Below the pieces are notes generated by a model. The model saw only the letters and a list, made by a program, of their open reading frames with translations. It was not told the origin of the DNA and ran no database searches. Shown one piece after another: positions 33,368-45,800 of a DNA stretch of 64,000 nucleotides. The position numbers and the translations under genes are program-made. How positions within the stretch are numbered: the stretch's first letter is position 1; each line of letters starts with the position of its first letter. Source of the DNA: Diploptera punctata (Eukaryota > Arthropoda > Insecta > Blattodea > Blaberidae); contig JASPKZ010007538.1 of assembly GCA_030220185.1 (NCBI GenBank), positions 117,501 through 181,500 of the forward strand, read 5' to 3'.

Positions 33368-36300
33368 CTGAAACACACAAAACATATTCACATGAATTTT
33401 AAAAACTGGATATGACAGTTAGTTCTGAATCTCAAGATGTGAGAGGAAATTTAATGATACAATAAGCCATGCCGACTTCCTAACTAACATAACAAACCTT
33501 GTCGGAGATGCAAGTTTTGGAGCTGAGGTTAATAGCTGAGGAAATGCATGGTATTTGTAATCTTTAATAGATGGCAGCAAAATCATCTTGGAGTCACACA
33601 AATTTAACAGCACGCAGACAATACATTTGCTTATCAGATAATGCAAAAATTCAGATTTTGCTCTTGAATAGAGTTGTTATACAGTTTCTGTGTTGCAGAG
33701 TTTTTTTTTTTTTTTTTTGAACTACTAACCAAGGAATGAGTGAATATAAACATGCAATTCTCAACAGCTTCATATATAGATTATTAAATGTTCCACTAAA
33801 TAAACAAGATTTTAAGAAAGAATACAATCACATTTTGAACATAGCTAATTTAAATGGTTTTGGAAAGGAAATAATTATAAATAAATTAAAGAAATTCAGG
33901 TAACAAAAAAAAATTAAAAGAATACACCACCCTGCAATCTGATTCAAAGAAAAGAAAACAATTCAAGAAAATTGCTTATCATCCTAAAATATATAACAAA
34001 TTAAAAAAAAATTCAAGAAATTCAACATCCCAGATAGTAAAAAATCTGCAATTTATCAAATTAGTTGTAAAGACTGCAATAAAGTATACATAGGAAAAAC
34101 AAAAAGGAATTTGGACACTCGCACAAAGGAACACTTTAGAAATATTAAAAGTGGTGAAATTGAAAAATCAGCTATTCCAGCACATAGTTTGTTGGAGAGT
34201 CATAAAATTTTAAAGAGGCTAAACTTTTAAAACATTTGGGAAAAAAACTTTAGAATTGACAGTTTGGGAGAAGATGTATATTCAGAACAAATTTAGATCC
34301 ATGAATTTCGAAATTCCTGATGAACAGGACTTGTTCTCAAAGTTCACCAAATCAATATGAGATGGCAATGTTATAGATGGAAATTCCAATGAAAATCCGG
34401 TAGTCATAATATCGGATGAAAATTGGAGGGATGTTCCTCTTGAAAACTGCAGTTCCTGTGTTTAAGAAAACATAAACTATGTGGTAAGATAAGAAATTAC
34501 TCATTCATTCATTGTACATAAACTCACCTGAATCCAAATGTAAACAGTTCCAAGGCCGAAACACAGGAAGGCACCAGTGAGGTGAACTATAATAACATTA
34601 GTCTCCTGGAAGTTGGCAACGAGACTCAATCCAAAGCAGGATATAAAACCAATCCACATGGCAATTTTGTTATGCTTCATTATAGTTGCAGGCAGAGCAT
34701 AACTTTTACAATATTCGTCGATCTGCCTGTATCTAATGTAGATCACTAAAACCACTGAAACAAACAATATCCACACATTCAACTATTGTATCATTTATTT
34801 ATTTTTATTATCGTAACAGGCCTTGGCCTAATACTTGGAAGGAAGAAGAAGATTTATTTTTATTTAAAAAAATGGGATCCCGAAATCCAGAAATTGGTAA
34901 GAGATAAAAAGGAGGCCTACTTAAAATACTTAAACAACAAGAATGACCAAAACAGAATAGAATATAATAGAACAAGAGCATTAGTAAAAAAAAAAAAAAA
35001 TTAAATAGAGAACAATGGGATAGATACATAGCAGAAATGGAACACAATTTACACGGAAGACAAGACAAAGTATATCAATTTATAAGAAGCCTTAATTCTG
35101 AAGTAAAAGACAAAACAAATTTCTTAACTATACAAGATATAGAACTTAAAAAATTATTATAAAGAACTGTGGACGGACAAATAAAATAAAGAAGAAATAA
35201 CACACCTAGAAACAAACGAACAATATGCAGAACTAGATGAATTAGAGATGCAAGAAATTATAGAAATATTAAAGAAATGTAAAAATAATAAAGCATACGG
35301 GATAGTCAATATAAACATAGAATTGATAAAAAAAGTCCCAAAGAATTTTCAAGAAAGATTATTAAAATTCTATAACAAGTGCTGGAAACAAAATACAATA
35401 CCAGAAGAATGGAAAAATAATCTATCTATCTATCTATCTTTGGGTTTTTACAGCTGCTGCCGTCTTCCCGTGCCAAACCTCCAAAGCCTACGGTCTTGGG
35501 CATCTTCGATGCTTAGCCCTCTAGCTTGCATTACTGTCTTCATTTTTCCTTCCATGTTAACTTTGGTCTCCCTCTTTTCTTCTTTCTGTTCGGATGCCAT
35601 TCATATAGTTGCTTCGGGCATCGCTCATCTTCCATTCTTAAAACATGCCCTAACCACTTTAATTCCTTCTCCTCAATTTTTTCAATTGTGCTTTCTTCTG
35701 CTTCCATTATGTTTCTAATTTCCTTATTTGTGACATGTTCTAATTTAGACTTTTCTGGCACTTCTGCATAAATAATCCATTTCTAGAGCTATTAGAATAT
35801 TCTTGTAGTACTTATTGATTGTTCATACCTCACTTCCAAACACATTGTAATAGATTCCACCAATGTTTTACCAATATTTTTTTTGTGTCTAATCTCAATA
35901 TTTAAAAAAGGTGATAAAACAAAGCCAGAAAACTATAGAGGCATAAGCTTACTATGTGCAGCATATAAAATATATGCAAAAATGATCAACCAAAGATTAA
36001 CAACCATAGTAGACGCAATAATATCAGAAGAGCAGACAGGTTTTAGGAAAGGAAGAAGCTGCACAGACAACGTATTCACTTCAAAACAAATAATAGAGAA
36101 ACGAAGAGAATTCAACTTAGAGACGCACATCCTCTTTATAGATTATAAGATGGCCTTTGATAAAGTGTCTAGACCAAAATTATGGAACATATTAAGTGAA
36201 AAAGGAATTCCACTACATTTGATATCAGTAATTAAGAAAATGTATAAGAAAATAAAAATAAATCAAAGGGAACCAATACATATGAGGAGCATCATTTCAA

Positions 36301-39300
36301 ACCATATTATGTCCAAAATTTAAAATTTTACAGAAAATGCAAAAAACACAGTACTCTTAAACTATGAATGTTATATAAAAACTGACAAGTCTAAAATTTG
36401 TCATTAAATATACAGAACTGATGTATGTAAGGAATTAAATCACTTCAAAATATTGCTGATGATTTTAGGGTGGTTGTAATGGACATAATACGGTTTGTTA
36501 CAACCACAATAGAAAAATAAATATTTAAGAACTTTTTATTGTATATTTTGGCCTGTATTTAGATGAGAGTTTAATATAGCACAAAAATATAACTTTCTAG
36601 AGTGTTATTAACTTCTTATAGAATAGAAAAACATAATATAGTAAGATTATTGGCTGTATTTAGTGAATATTCTGGGTAATTAATGTGTGTTGTATAAAGG
36701 AATAGTGCAAAGAGCATAGCAACTCAAATGGATACCACATACCCTTCTTTTAAACAGTCACACAGAGTGTTATTGTTGTCAGTGGGATCTTCACTGGGAG
36801 CAGGTTCTGATTCCAGAACACTATTGTAGAATTGTAAAATATTTTCGTCTCTCCAGTCTTCCCCAAATCTCCTCCTCAGCAAGTTCTCAACATCACTCTG
36901 CTTTGCCTCAGTAACCTTGCTGATAGGTGGTACAGCCGACAGTTCCCGTATGAAGTGTCTTCCTGCCATCGTTTCAAAATAGGATTGACTAATTTAGAAG
37001 GATCATCAATCCTATAAGTTGGCTCCATTTTAAGAGATACTGTGCCTTTCCCATCTTTTGTTGTTTTTCTGAGCATTATTCTCTTCACTTCCCTGATTCC
37101 CTCACATTTCTTATAATGTTCGCTCAAATCCTAATTCTTCACTACTCAGTCTTTTCCTAGAACATGAACTGAACCATCTGTCTGATAAATTTCCTGATAA
37201 TCATCTGGTGGTCAAAATTTCCGAATTCCTTCTTAATTTCTTCTCAATTATTCCAAAAATTCTGTCAGCTGGCAGAAATGAATGTCCCCTTACAGGGATA
37301 AAAAGTGTGACATTCTTCAAATGATGGGGACCATTGTTGAGGAGATAGAACGCCATAACATGTACAACATGCATGTTCCTGTTCTGACCCATCAGCAAAA
37401 AGCCTTAAACTCTCAGTTGCTGGGGAAACTCTAATGTTTCTACAAAATCGAATAGAGCTGATGAGATCTCAAGTGAGACCCTGCCTGCTTGATTCTCTGT
37501 CCAGACATACAAATAAGGGCTCTTATTGCTTATATCAGTGATGCAGAAAGCACCAATACCTTAACTGGCGGGAATAATAAGCTTCATTTATAGACAGTTT
37601 GGGAAGAGATTGAACCTGCTGTAAATCAAAACAAAAGGAAATAGAATTCACAGGGAGATGAACATTCAGTCATGCCTGGGCCTTTGTCACGGTTCCTAAT
37701 TAGAAAATAAAAATAAATGGTACCGACAAAATTTATTAAATAATTTATTATATTTGTAGCCTATAGTACTGTATCAGCAAATGATGTAATAGATACATTA
37801 AATTACAGAATGTTACCTGCTGATAGGCTATTTTAAGAAAATTGGATTATTATACATAATTTTCCTCAGATTGAAGCAGCCGCATTGTTTGTCTTCGTTT
37901 TTGCTTCCTGCGACTGCCTCTTGAATTATCCCCCATATTAACACATTCATCCATCTCACAGCAGAAAAGTAGCACGTTTATTCACTAACAATGCATAAGC
38001 CTACTGTCGCGGCAAAACTAATATCATATGATCAGTATATCCTACAGAAAAAAATAAAATTTTAGGGCAGACAACATGGAAAATAGCGACGTGGACAAAA
38101 TGCGATTTGCACCAACTGTGAATGAGGACATAATACGGTTTGAAACAACCACTTGTTTTCAAGCTTCATTTACGCAAGGAAAAAATGCGATTTGACACGA
38201 TTTGAGCATACAGCTCGAAAGAGTGTATAAGAAACATAACAAAATGATATCAAACTCAATTTTGTCCAGGAGTGGACATAATATGGTTTGAAACGACGCT
38301 CCTCATATAACAGGAGGAGTTAGACAAGGTTGTCCACTATCAACCACTCTTTTTAACATTTATTTTAATGACATAAGATCATGGAAGCAAATGACGACTG
38401 GGGCAATTAACTTAGGAAATATAGTAATAAAAACAGTAGCCTTTGCAGATGATCAGATTTTAATAGCAAAAACAGAGGACGAACTACAAAGAATGCTATA
38501 TAAACTAAATGAAATATCAAAAAAATACAATATGGAAATATCATCAGAAAAATCAAAAACAATGGCCTTCAAGGGCACTCATCCAGTTTGGACAAAGATA
38601 ATATTAAAAAATAAACCAAAAGAACAAGTGGTAAGATATAACTTCCTAGGTTGCAAAATATCATACACAGCAGAAACAGATATAATTACAAACTAAATAA
38701 GTTTAATTATATAACAGGAACACTAAAAAGAACTTTGAAAAATAAAGCCAGGAAAGACTCTATAATAAAAATTATACAAGACAATGGCAGTGCTTATTAT
38801 TACTTATTGATCTGAAACATGGAAAGTGACAACACAACAACCTGCCGGAATGCAAGCTGCTGAAATGAAATTCCTCAGACCAATAGCAGGATATCAAAGA
38901 ACAGACAAAAAACATAACACAGAAATAAGACAACAACTATAAGTAGAGGAATTAAACACCAACAATAGAGAAATACAGAACAAACTGGAAAGAACACTTG
39001 GCAAGGATGACTGAGAATAGAATACCAAAAGCAGCATACAGCTATTCACCATGAGGAAGAAGAAGTTTGGGAAGACCAAAGAAAAGATGGAAACAGCAGC
39101 AATTTGGAGCCGGAACAGGCTAGTAAATAAGCCTAAATCGTGATGAAGAAGAAGAAGATTTATTTCCTGTAATTCCTAAATGGAACATAGGACAGCAGTA
39201 AAGTTCCTCCAGCGTACTCTGCTTCCAGCCAACCATTTCACTTGTTTCCAACCACTCTTTCCTTTGCTTCCCCCTCTACTGATTGCTTCCAAGTTTTCCT

Positions 39301-39812
39301 AGGTCATCCCCTCTTTCTTACTCCTTGCAGATCTAATCTAGTGCAGTCTTCTCAATGGCTTGGTCTTGTTTTCTCAATGAGTGGCCTATCCAATTCCACC
39401 AATTCCACTTTATTTGTTTTATTTGGTTACATATTGGAGATTGGTTGGTTTTTCTCCACAGTTCTTCATTTCATATTATTTCCAGCCATCTTATATTTAA
39501 AATACATCTCAGACATCTGTTTATATTTCAAGTAAACCTCCACTTCTAATTGTCTGATTTCGCTCATTTTTGGATAATACCAACCTCGGTTCATTTTAAT
39601 AGGATATATTGAGTTCTCATTGCAAAATATCAAAAATTTGACCGCTAGAGCGATTTTTAAATTTTTGCTTGAAGTGAAATCCTACACCTAGGGTTTTAGA
39701 GGGTCTAATTATGAATCTAAATCATTGAGGGACCCAATCAGACATACACAAAAAATTTCATCAAAATCGGTCCAGTCATTTAGGAGTAGAGTGACAAACA
39801 CACATACAGAAG

Positions 39813-39850
<38 letters not shown>

Positions 39851-42800
39851 ATTATGTGAAATGTTAAACTGATCCAGAAATGCATTGTTAGGAATAAGTT
39901 GACTTACATAAAACGGTGCCGCTATTCATGAGTTGTCCAAACACACAGCTCTCTGGTGAATGTGTGGCCGCATCGCTGATGTACGGGAAGTCAGGTTCCA
40001 CATGTCCTAACAATACAGCAGCTATGTATCTGTTAAGTAAAATCATAATCCTTATTTTAAACTTAGTACAAGTAAAACTATGAGGTTAATCTAATATATA
40101 AAAATCAATGTTTGTTTGTTTGTTTGTTTGTTCGTATTCTATGTGCAGCCATACCGTTAATCCAATTTTTATGGGTTTTTTGCAAAATGTTCAGGAGATT
40201 CCCGGGATGAACATAGGCTATATCAGAGTTGTGATACTCAACCCATTCACCCCTAAAAATCACCCTTTTTAGTGAAAAACGCGAAATAAAGTCCCTATTT
40301 TGATGCTTAAATGGCTTACGCTACCTAATCCGTAACAAATACACCAAATTCATGTACACAGAATTGAATATCTCAAAAAACTCTACAAAAAAGTTTATGA
40401 CAGCATATGTTTATCTTTTACGGATAACTCACAATAACCATTTTTGTCTTTCATTGATGCCAAGAAGATCGGGATAAGTAGATTCCCAGGCAAGCATGTT
40501 CTGCCATACTGTTCATCCGATTGAGATGGGGCTTTTGAAAAATGTTCAGGAGATTCCGGGGATGAACATAGGCTATACGAGAGATGTAATACTCACCCCT
40601 TCACCACTAAAAATCACCCTTTGTAGTGAAAAACGTGAAATAAAGTCCCTATTTTGACACTTAGCACGCCGTGGCATAGTGGTTATTGTACTGAGTTACA
40701 AGCCGGAGGGTCGAGGGTTCAAGTCCCGTTAGGGTCAGGATTTTTAAACTGACCCAAACCCTCTGGCGGCACTATGGCCCTGGGGTCGATTCAGCCTCTA
40801 ACGGAAATGAGTACCAGATGCTTGTTCTGGGGTAAAGGTGGCCGTCATGCAGGGCTGACAACCTGGCTGACATAAAGTGCTGATTGTCTAGAAAAAGTGA
40901 AAAAGTGGGAGCCTTAACCTCCTACTACCCCAAGGGCCTCCGGGCCTGTTGTGGGATCACTTTATTTTGACACTTAAATGGCTTACACTGCCTAAACCAT
41001 AACAAATACACCAAATTAATGTACACAGAATTGAATATCACAAAAAAGTCTGTGACAGCATATGGATAACTCACAATAACGATAAGAAGATTGGAATAAG
41101 CAGATTCCTGGGCAAGCATAACAGCGCACGGCTGGTGGCAAAAACACATTAACATTTATTTAGGAGTAGCAGCACACGCCAGGTATTAGCTAGTTATTAA
41201 TAAATATCATCTCACTTCATGTTTTATTTTCTTTTTAGAGCAGTTACTCCACCTTCAGTATTTTCTCTACCGTTGTTTTGTTGTCATTACAGTGGGTTAC
41301 ATGATCTTTATAGGAAACCAGATATAATAAGAACAGTTAAGTCTTATAGACTGCAATTGGCAGGACATGTGGCACAAATGGGGAATGAAAGAGAAGCATG
41401 GTAGTTTCTTGTAAGAAAACCAGAAGGAAAACAGCTAGATCAATAATGAGGTGGGAGAATAACATTAATCATGAATGAGAGAAATAGATTATACAGGGGA
41501 TGAATGGAAAATAATAGCTCAGGACAGGGATGAGCCTATGGGTTCAATAGTGTCAGTCAGTTAGTTTTGTTGTGGTGATGCACAGTTTCTTCCTCCATCT
41601 GTTGATAGACCGATGAACCTCCAAATCAAATCATTGGAAATTTCAGGGGAATGTGATTTGATTTGATGGTTTCCAACAGATGGAAGAAGAAATTGTGCAT
41701 CACCAAGACAAAATAATGTTGGGAAAAGAGTGAAGATGGAGTATTTGCTCCAAAACCAGATGAAAAAAAAAATTAAGTGAGGTGATATTTAAATATTGTT
41801 TATTTTCTTTCTTCACTCACCTCATACTTCTTAACTCCCACACATACTCAAGTTTCGTCACTTCATTTGTGACATTCTCAATGCTGTATTATGTTCACAA
41901 CTGATGTCACAAATGAATATAATACAGCATTGAGAATGTCACAAATGAAGTGACGAAACTCGAGTATGCGGTAGGAGTTAAGAAGTATGAGGTGAGTGAA
42001 GAAAGAATAAACAATATTAAAATAAACCTCATAGTGTTATTTCCTATCTGCATAACTTAAGAGGTGATATTTATTGATATTATTTTTTTTTAAATCATGA
42101 TCAATAATGTACTTAATTAATTAATTAAACAATTTTAATGTCTCTTTGTAATTATGATCTGACATATTTTGTGGTTATTTTGTTACATATTTATAAGACA
42201 ATTCTACATAAAAACCCAGCCTCTACTTATCATTGACTTCAGGTTTGGAACATTTTAGTCCTCATTTCTATCTTCATAATTGTATTTTCGTAATGTTACA
42301 AAGCATCTATTAAAACAAATACAGGATGTCTCTATAGTCACTATTCATTTCCATGAAAACACTACTACTTTTTTTCTTTACTTTGCATACACTATTAGCT
42401 TAGTGCAACATGTTTTGCAAGGAAGAACGGGTTGCAATTACAACCAACAAACCAATTAATTCAATTTCTAAACTATTCTTTATGCAACCAAAATAATAAT
42501 TTCATCTTCCAAAATTCAATGTTTGTACACATGGGTACACAGATTGTCAAAATGAAGTTGCCAGAATTGAATTTACCCATAAATTCCGAAAACCAGCCTC
42601 AACAAAGGCACGTATTCGTCTGCTTGTAAACAAATTTAAGCGTACAAGTAGTGTGTGTGATGAGGCATGACCATGTGTACCAGCAGAAACTGTGCAGCAG
42701 GTTAAAATTGCCAGTGATAGTCCGAAAGCATCAATTTGACACCTCAGTAGGGAGTTGAATGCACATTGCAAGTGTAGAAAATTCTACATTTTCAATCTAC

Positions 42801-45800
42801 AAAAAATGCCTTTATCATGTATGTTTGATTTACAGAATTGTATCACAGAAGCAGCTGGTTTTATTACAGTTTAAATGTTAAGGTCTACATTTCGTTTCAC
42901 AGCTGAAAGATGGAGGAGTATGTGTTTTCACCTAGATGGCAGTCATGTAGAAAGACAGTAAAATATATGTAAAACTTCACAATAATATTGATTTTTCAAT
43001 CATTGCATTCCTTATATTTGAAGAGAAAAATTATATGCTCAAACTGGGGTTTGAACCAGAACCTTTCGTACTCTAGGTGAATGCTCTACCAAGTGAGCTA
43101 TATGAGAAATTCCAATCTAAACACAAATTTTCCTCTTATATACGCTGTTAATTCCCATGCACCAAATACTACGAAGCCTTTGCTGTGTGATCTAGCAAAT
43201 GGAGGCTTCTTTATTAACACATTCAGTACCAGGCACTGAGCAGGGCATTTAAACCCACAGGCCAGCTATTTAAATACCCCAGCTACCCTTTTCGTGGCAC
43301 TTCAGAAAATAGACCATTATTCACAAACTATTAGTCCTAGAAAATTCAAATTTTGTACATACCTAAAGGAGATATCCTAGTAGGATTTGATGGTAAGATA
43401 ACTTGGGTGATTGACATCACATAGTATCGGTGTATCAATTTCAGGAAGTGGAAGTTCATCTTCACTTTCAACCTTGTGAATCTTCTTATTCATGAATCAG
43501 TTGTTTGTCGCCTGAATCATCATTATACAAAATATTCACTAATTCTTCTTCAGTGAGACATTTTTCTTTCGCCATGGTTTCACTCACGCACAAAGAACAG
43601 CGCGATAAGGAGAAACAAATACGACTGCATTGGAGACTGGAGACAAGTTTGGGTGAACGAATTCCATGTGTTGTTTGTTTAAAAAATAAAAGGGGATTCA
43701 TCAAGGTTAAACGTGTCAAACGGGAATAGAAAATGTACATTTACATGCCATCTATGATCTCCAAGACATACTAAGCCAACACAATATTTAGGCGCTGAAT
43801 ATAAATGCGGTTTGTTCACGCCCGCTCTAAAGCAATTTATCTGACCGACGGCCGCATACACAATAGTCTCTAAACGCCTTAACTGGTTTACGATACTGAA
43901 TGTGTTAAGAAGACCTTAAACTGGGAATTTTAAATTACATTATAAAGCCAATACGGCTTTTTTTATGTTTTTATTATTCATTTGTTTATTGAAATGGATA
44001 GTGGGAAATAGTAAATTCATTTATCTACCTTGGATATACAATAACATATCTGGATGAAGTAGACATAGCAAATAAAATTATTAATTTTAATAAAACCATG
44101 AGAATAATAAATTCAGTAATGAAACCTTCGCTAGTCCAGAGAGATACCATAATACGTATACAAAACCTTAGCAAGACCTGAACTTTGCTACGGCAGTGAG
44201 GCATGGACTATGAGGAAAGGAGAAGAGAGCAGGATAACTTCTAGTGAAATGAGATTCATGAGATACACAGCAGGATATACCAAATGGGATCACAAACGCA
44301 ATTATGTTATCTTGAAGGAACTACGTTTAGAACTGGTCATTGAATACATAGATACCAGAACAACTGGATGAATCATTTGTGATGAATGAGTTCAGAAAGA
44401 GTTCCCAAGGCCATGCTTCTTCATTGTCCAATAGGGAAGAGATCTCTGGGCCATCCAAGGAAACGCTGAATACAAAATTGATCAGTGAGATCATAACAGG
44501 CCTAAGACTTGGTTGTATGAAGATGAAGAAATGGATAGTGACTTTAGAGACATCCTGTATTTATTTAATAAGTAGCCTTATTATATACTTACGTTCAATA
44601 GGGAAGAGATCTCTGGGCCATCCAAGGAAACGCTGAATACAAAATTGATCAGTGAGATAATAACAGGCCTAAGACTTGGTTGTATGAAGATGAAGAAAGA
44701 ATGGATAGTGACTTTAGAGACATCCTGTATTTATTTAATAAGTAGCCTTATTATATACTTACGTCCAATAGGGAAGAGATCTCTGGGCCATCCAAGGAAA
44801 CGCTGAATACAAAATTGATCAGTGAGATAATAACAGGCCTAAGACTTGGTTGTATGAAGATGAAGAAAATGGATAGTGACTTTAGAGACATCCTGTATTT
44901 ATTTAATAAGTAGCCTTATTATATACTTACGTCCAATAGGGAAGAGATCTCTGGGCCATCCAAGGAAACGCTGAATACAAAATTGATCAGTGAGTAGATA
45001 ATAACAGGCCTAAGACTTGGTTGTATGAAGATGAAGAAATGGATAGTGACTTTAGAGACATCCTGTATTTATTTAATAAGTAGCCTTATTATATACTTAC
45101 GTCCAAAAGGGAAGAGATCTCTGGGCCATCCAAGGAAACGCTGAATACAAAATTGATCAGTGAGATAATAACAGGCCTAAGACTTGGTTGTATGAAGATG
45201 AAGAAATGGATAGTGACTTTAGAGACATCCTGTATTTATTTAATAAGTAGCCTTATTATATACTTACGTCCAATAGGGAAGAGATCTCTGGGCCATCCAA
45301 GGAAACGCTGAATACAAAATTGATCAGTGAGATAATAACAGGCCTAAGACTTGGTTGTATGAAGATGAAGAAATGGATAGTGACTTTAGAGACATCCTGT
45401 ATTTATTTAATAAGTAGCCTTATTATATACTTACGTCCAATAGGGAAGAGATCTCTGGGCATCCAAGGAAACGCTGAATACAAAATTGATCAGTGAGATA
45501 ATAACAGGCCTAAGACTTGGTTGTATGAAGATGAAGAAATGGATAGTGACTTTAGAGACATCCTGTATTTATTTAATAAGTAGCCTTATTATATACTTAC
45601 GTCCAATAGGGAAGAGATCTCTGGGCCATCCAGGAAACGCTGAATACAAAATTGATCAGGAGATAATAACAGGCCTAAGACTTGGTTGTATGAAGATGAA
45701 GAAATGGATAGTGACTTTAGAGACATCCTGTATTTTTTAATAAGTAGCCTTATTATATACTTACGTCCAATAGGGAAGAGATCTCTGGGCCATCCAAGGA

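Larger units (their letters stand above)
34850..39145 (+). mobile_element. LINE B (RTE-like), long copy with two nested insertions, in DRAM-like intron 2
   Basis: Plus-strand coding runs WDPEIQKLVRDKKEAYLKYL (34880), EIIEILKKCKNNKAYGIVNI (35250), then a nested LINE, FKKGDKTKPENYRGISLL and IISEEQTGFRKGRSCTDNVF (35900-36120), FIDYKMAFDKVSRPKLWNIL, a nested DNA transposon, GGVRQGCPLSTTLFNIYFND (38320), VAFADDQILIAKTEDELQ and a decayed C-terminus with RSLGRPKKRW (39060), ending in (GAA)n. ATTTATT after both ends may be the TSD. A short stray LINE B 3' end (CAGGCCTTGGCCTAATACTT) lies just upstream at 34815. Stops and frameshifts inactivate it. Confidence 0.85.
42322..44557 (+). mobile_element. Tc1-like transposon remnant hosting three later insertions
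   Basis: The left end CAGGATGTCTCTATAGTCAC follows TA at 42320-42321. The right end is the inverse (GACTTTAGAGACATCCTG at about 44540-44557) followed by TA. The plus strand at 42413-42780 reads EERVAITTNKPINSIS, FRKPASTKARIRLLVNKFKR and DEA.PCVPAETVQQVKI, an N-terminal DUF4817-type HTH of the insect Tc1-like group. SINE5 (minus), a piggyBac derivative and LINE B are nested inside, and the right end is incorporated into the satellite. Confidence 0.75.

Noticed and set aside
33419..33646. Minus-strand 75-codon frame as an additional DRAM-like exon
   Set aside because: It lies inside intron 3, lacks phase-compatible splice sites, and adding it would break the family alignment between exons 3 and 4.
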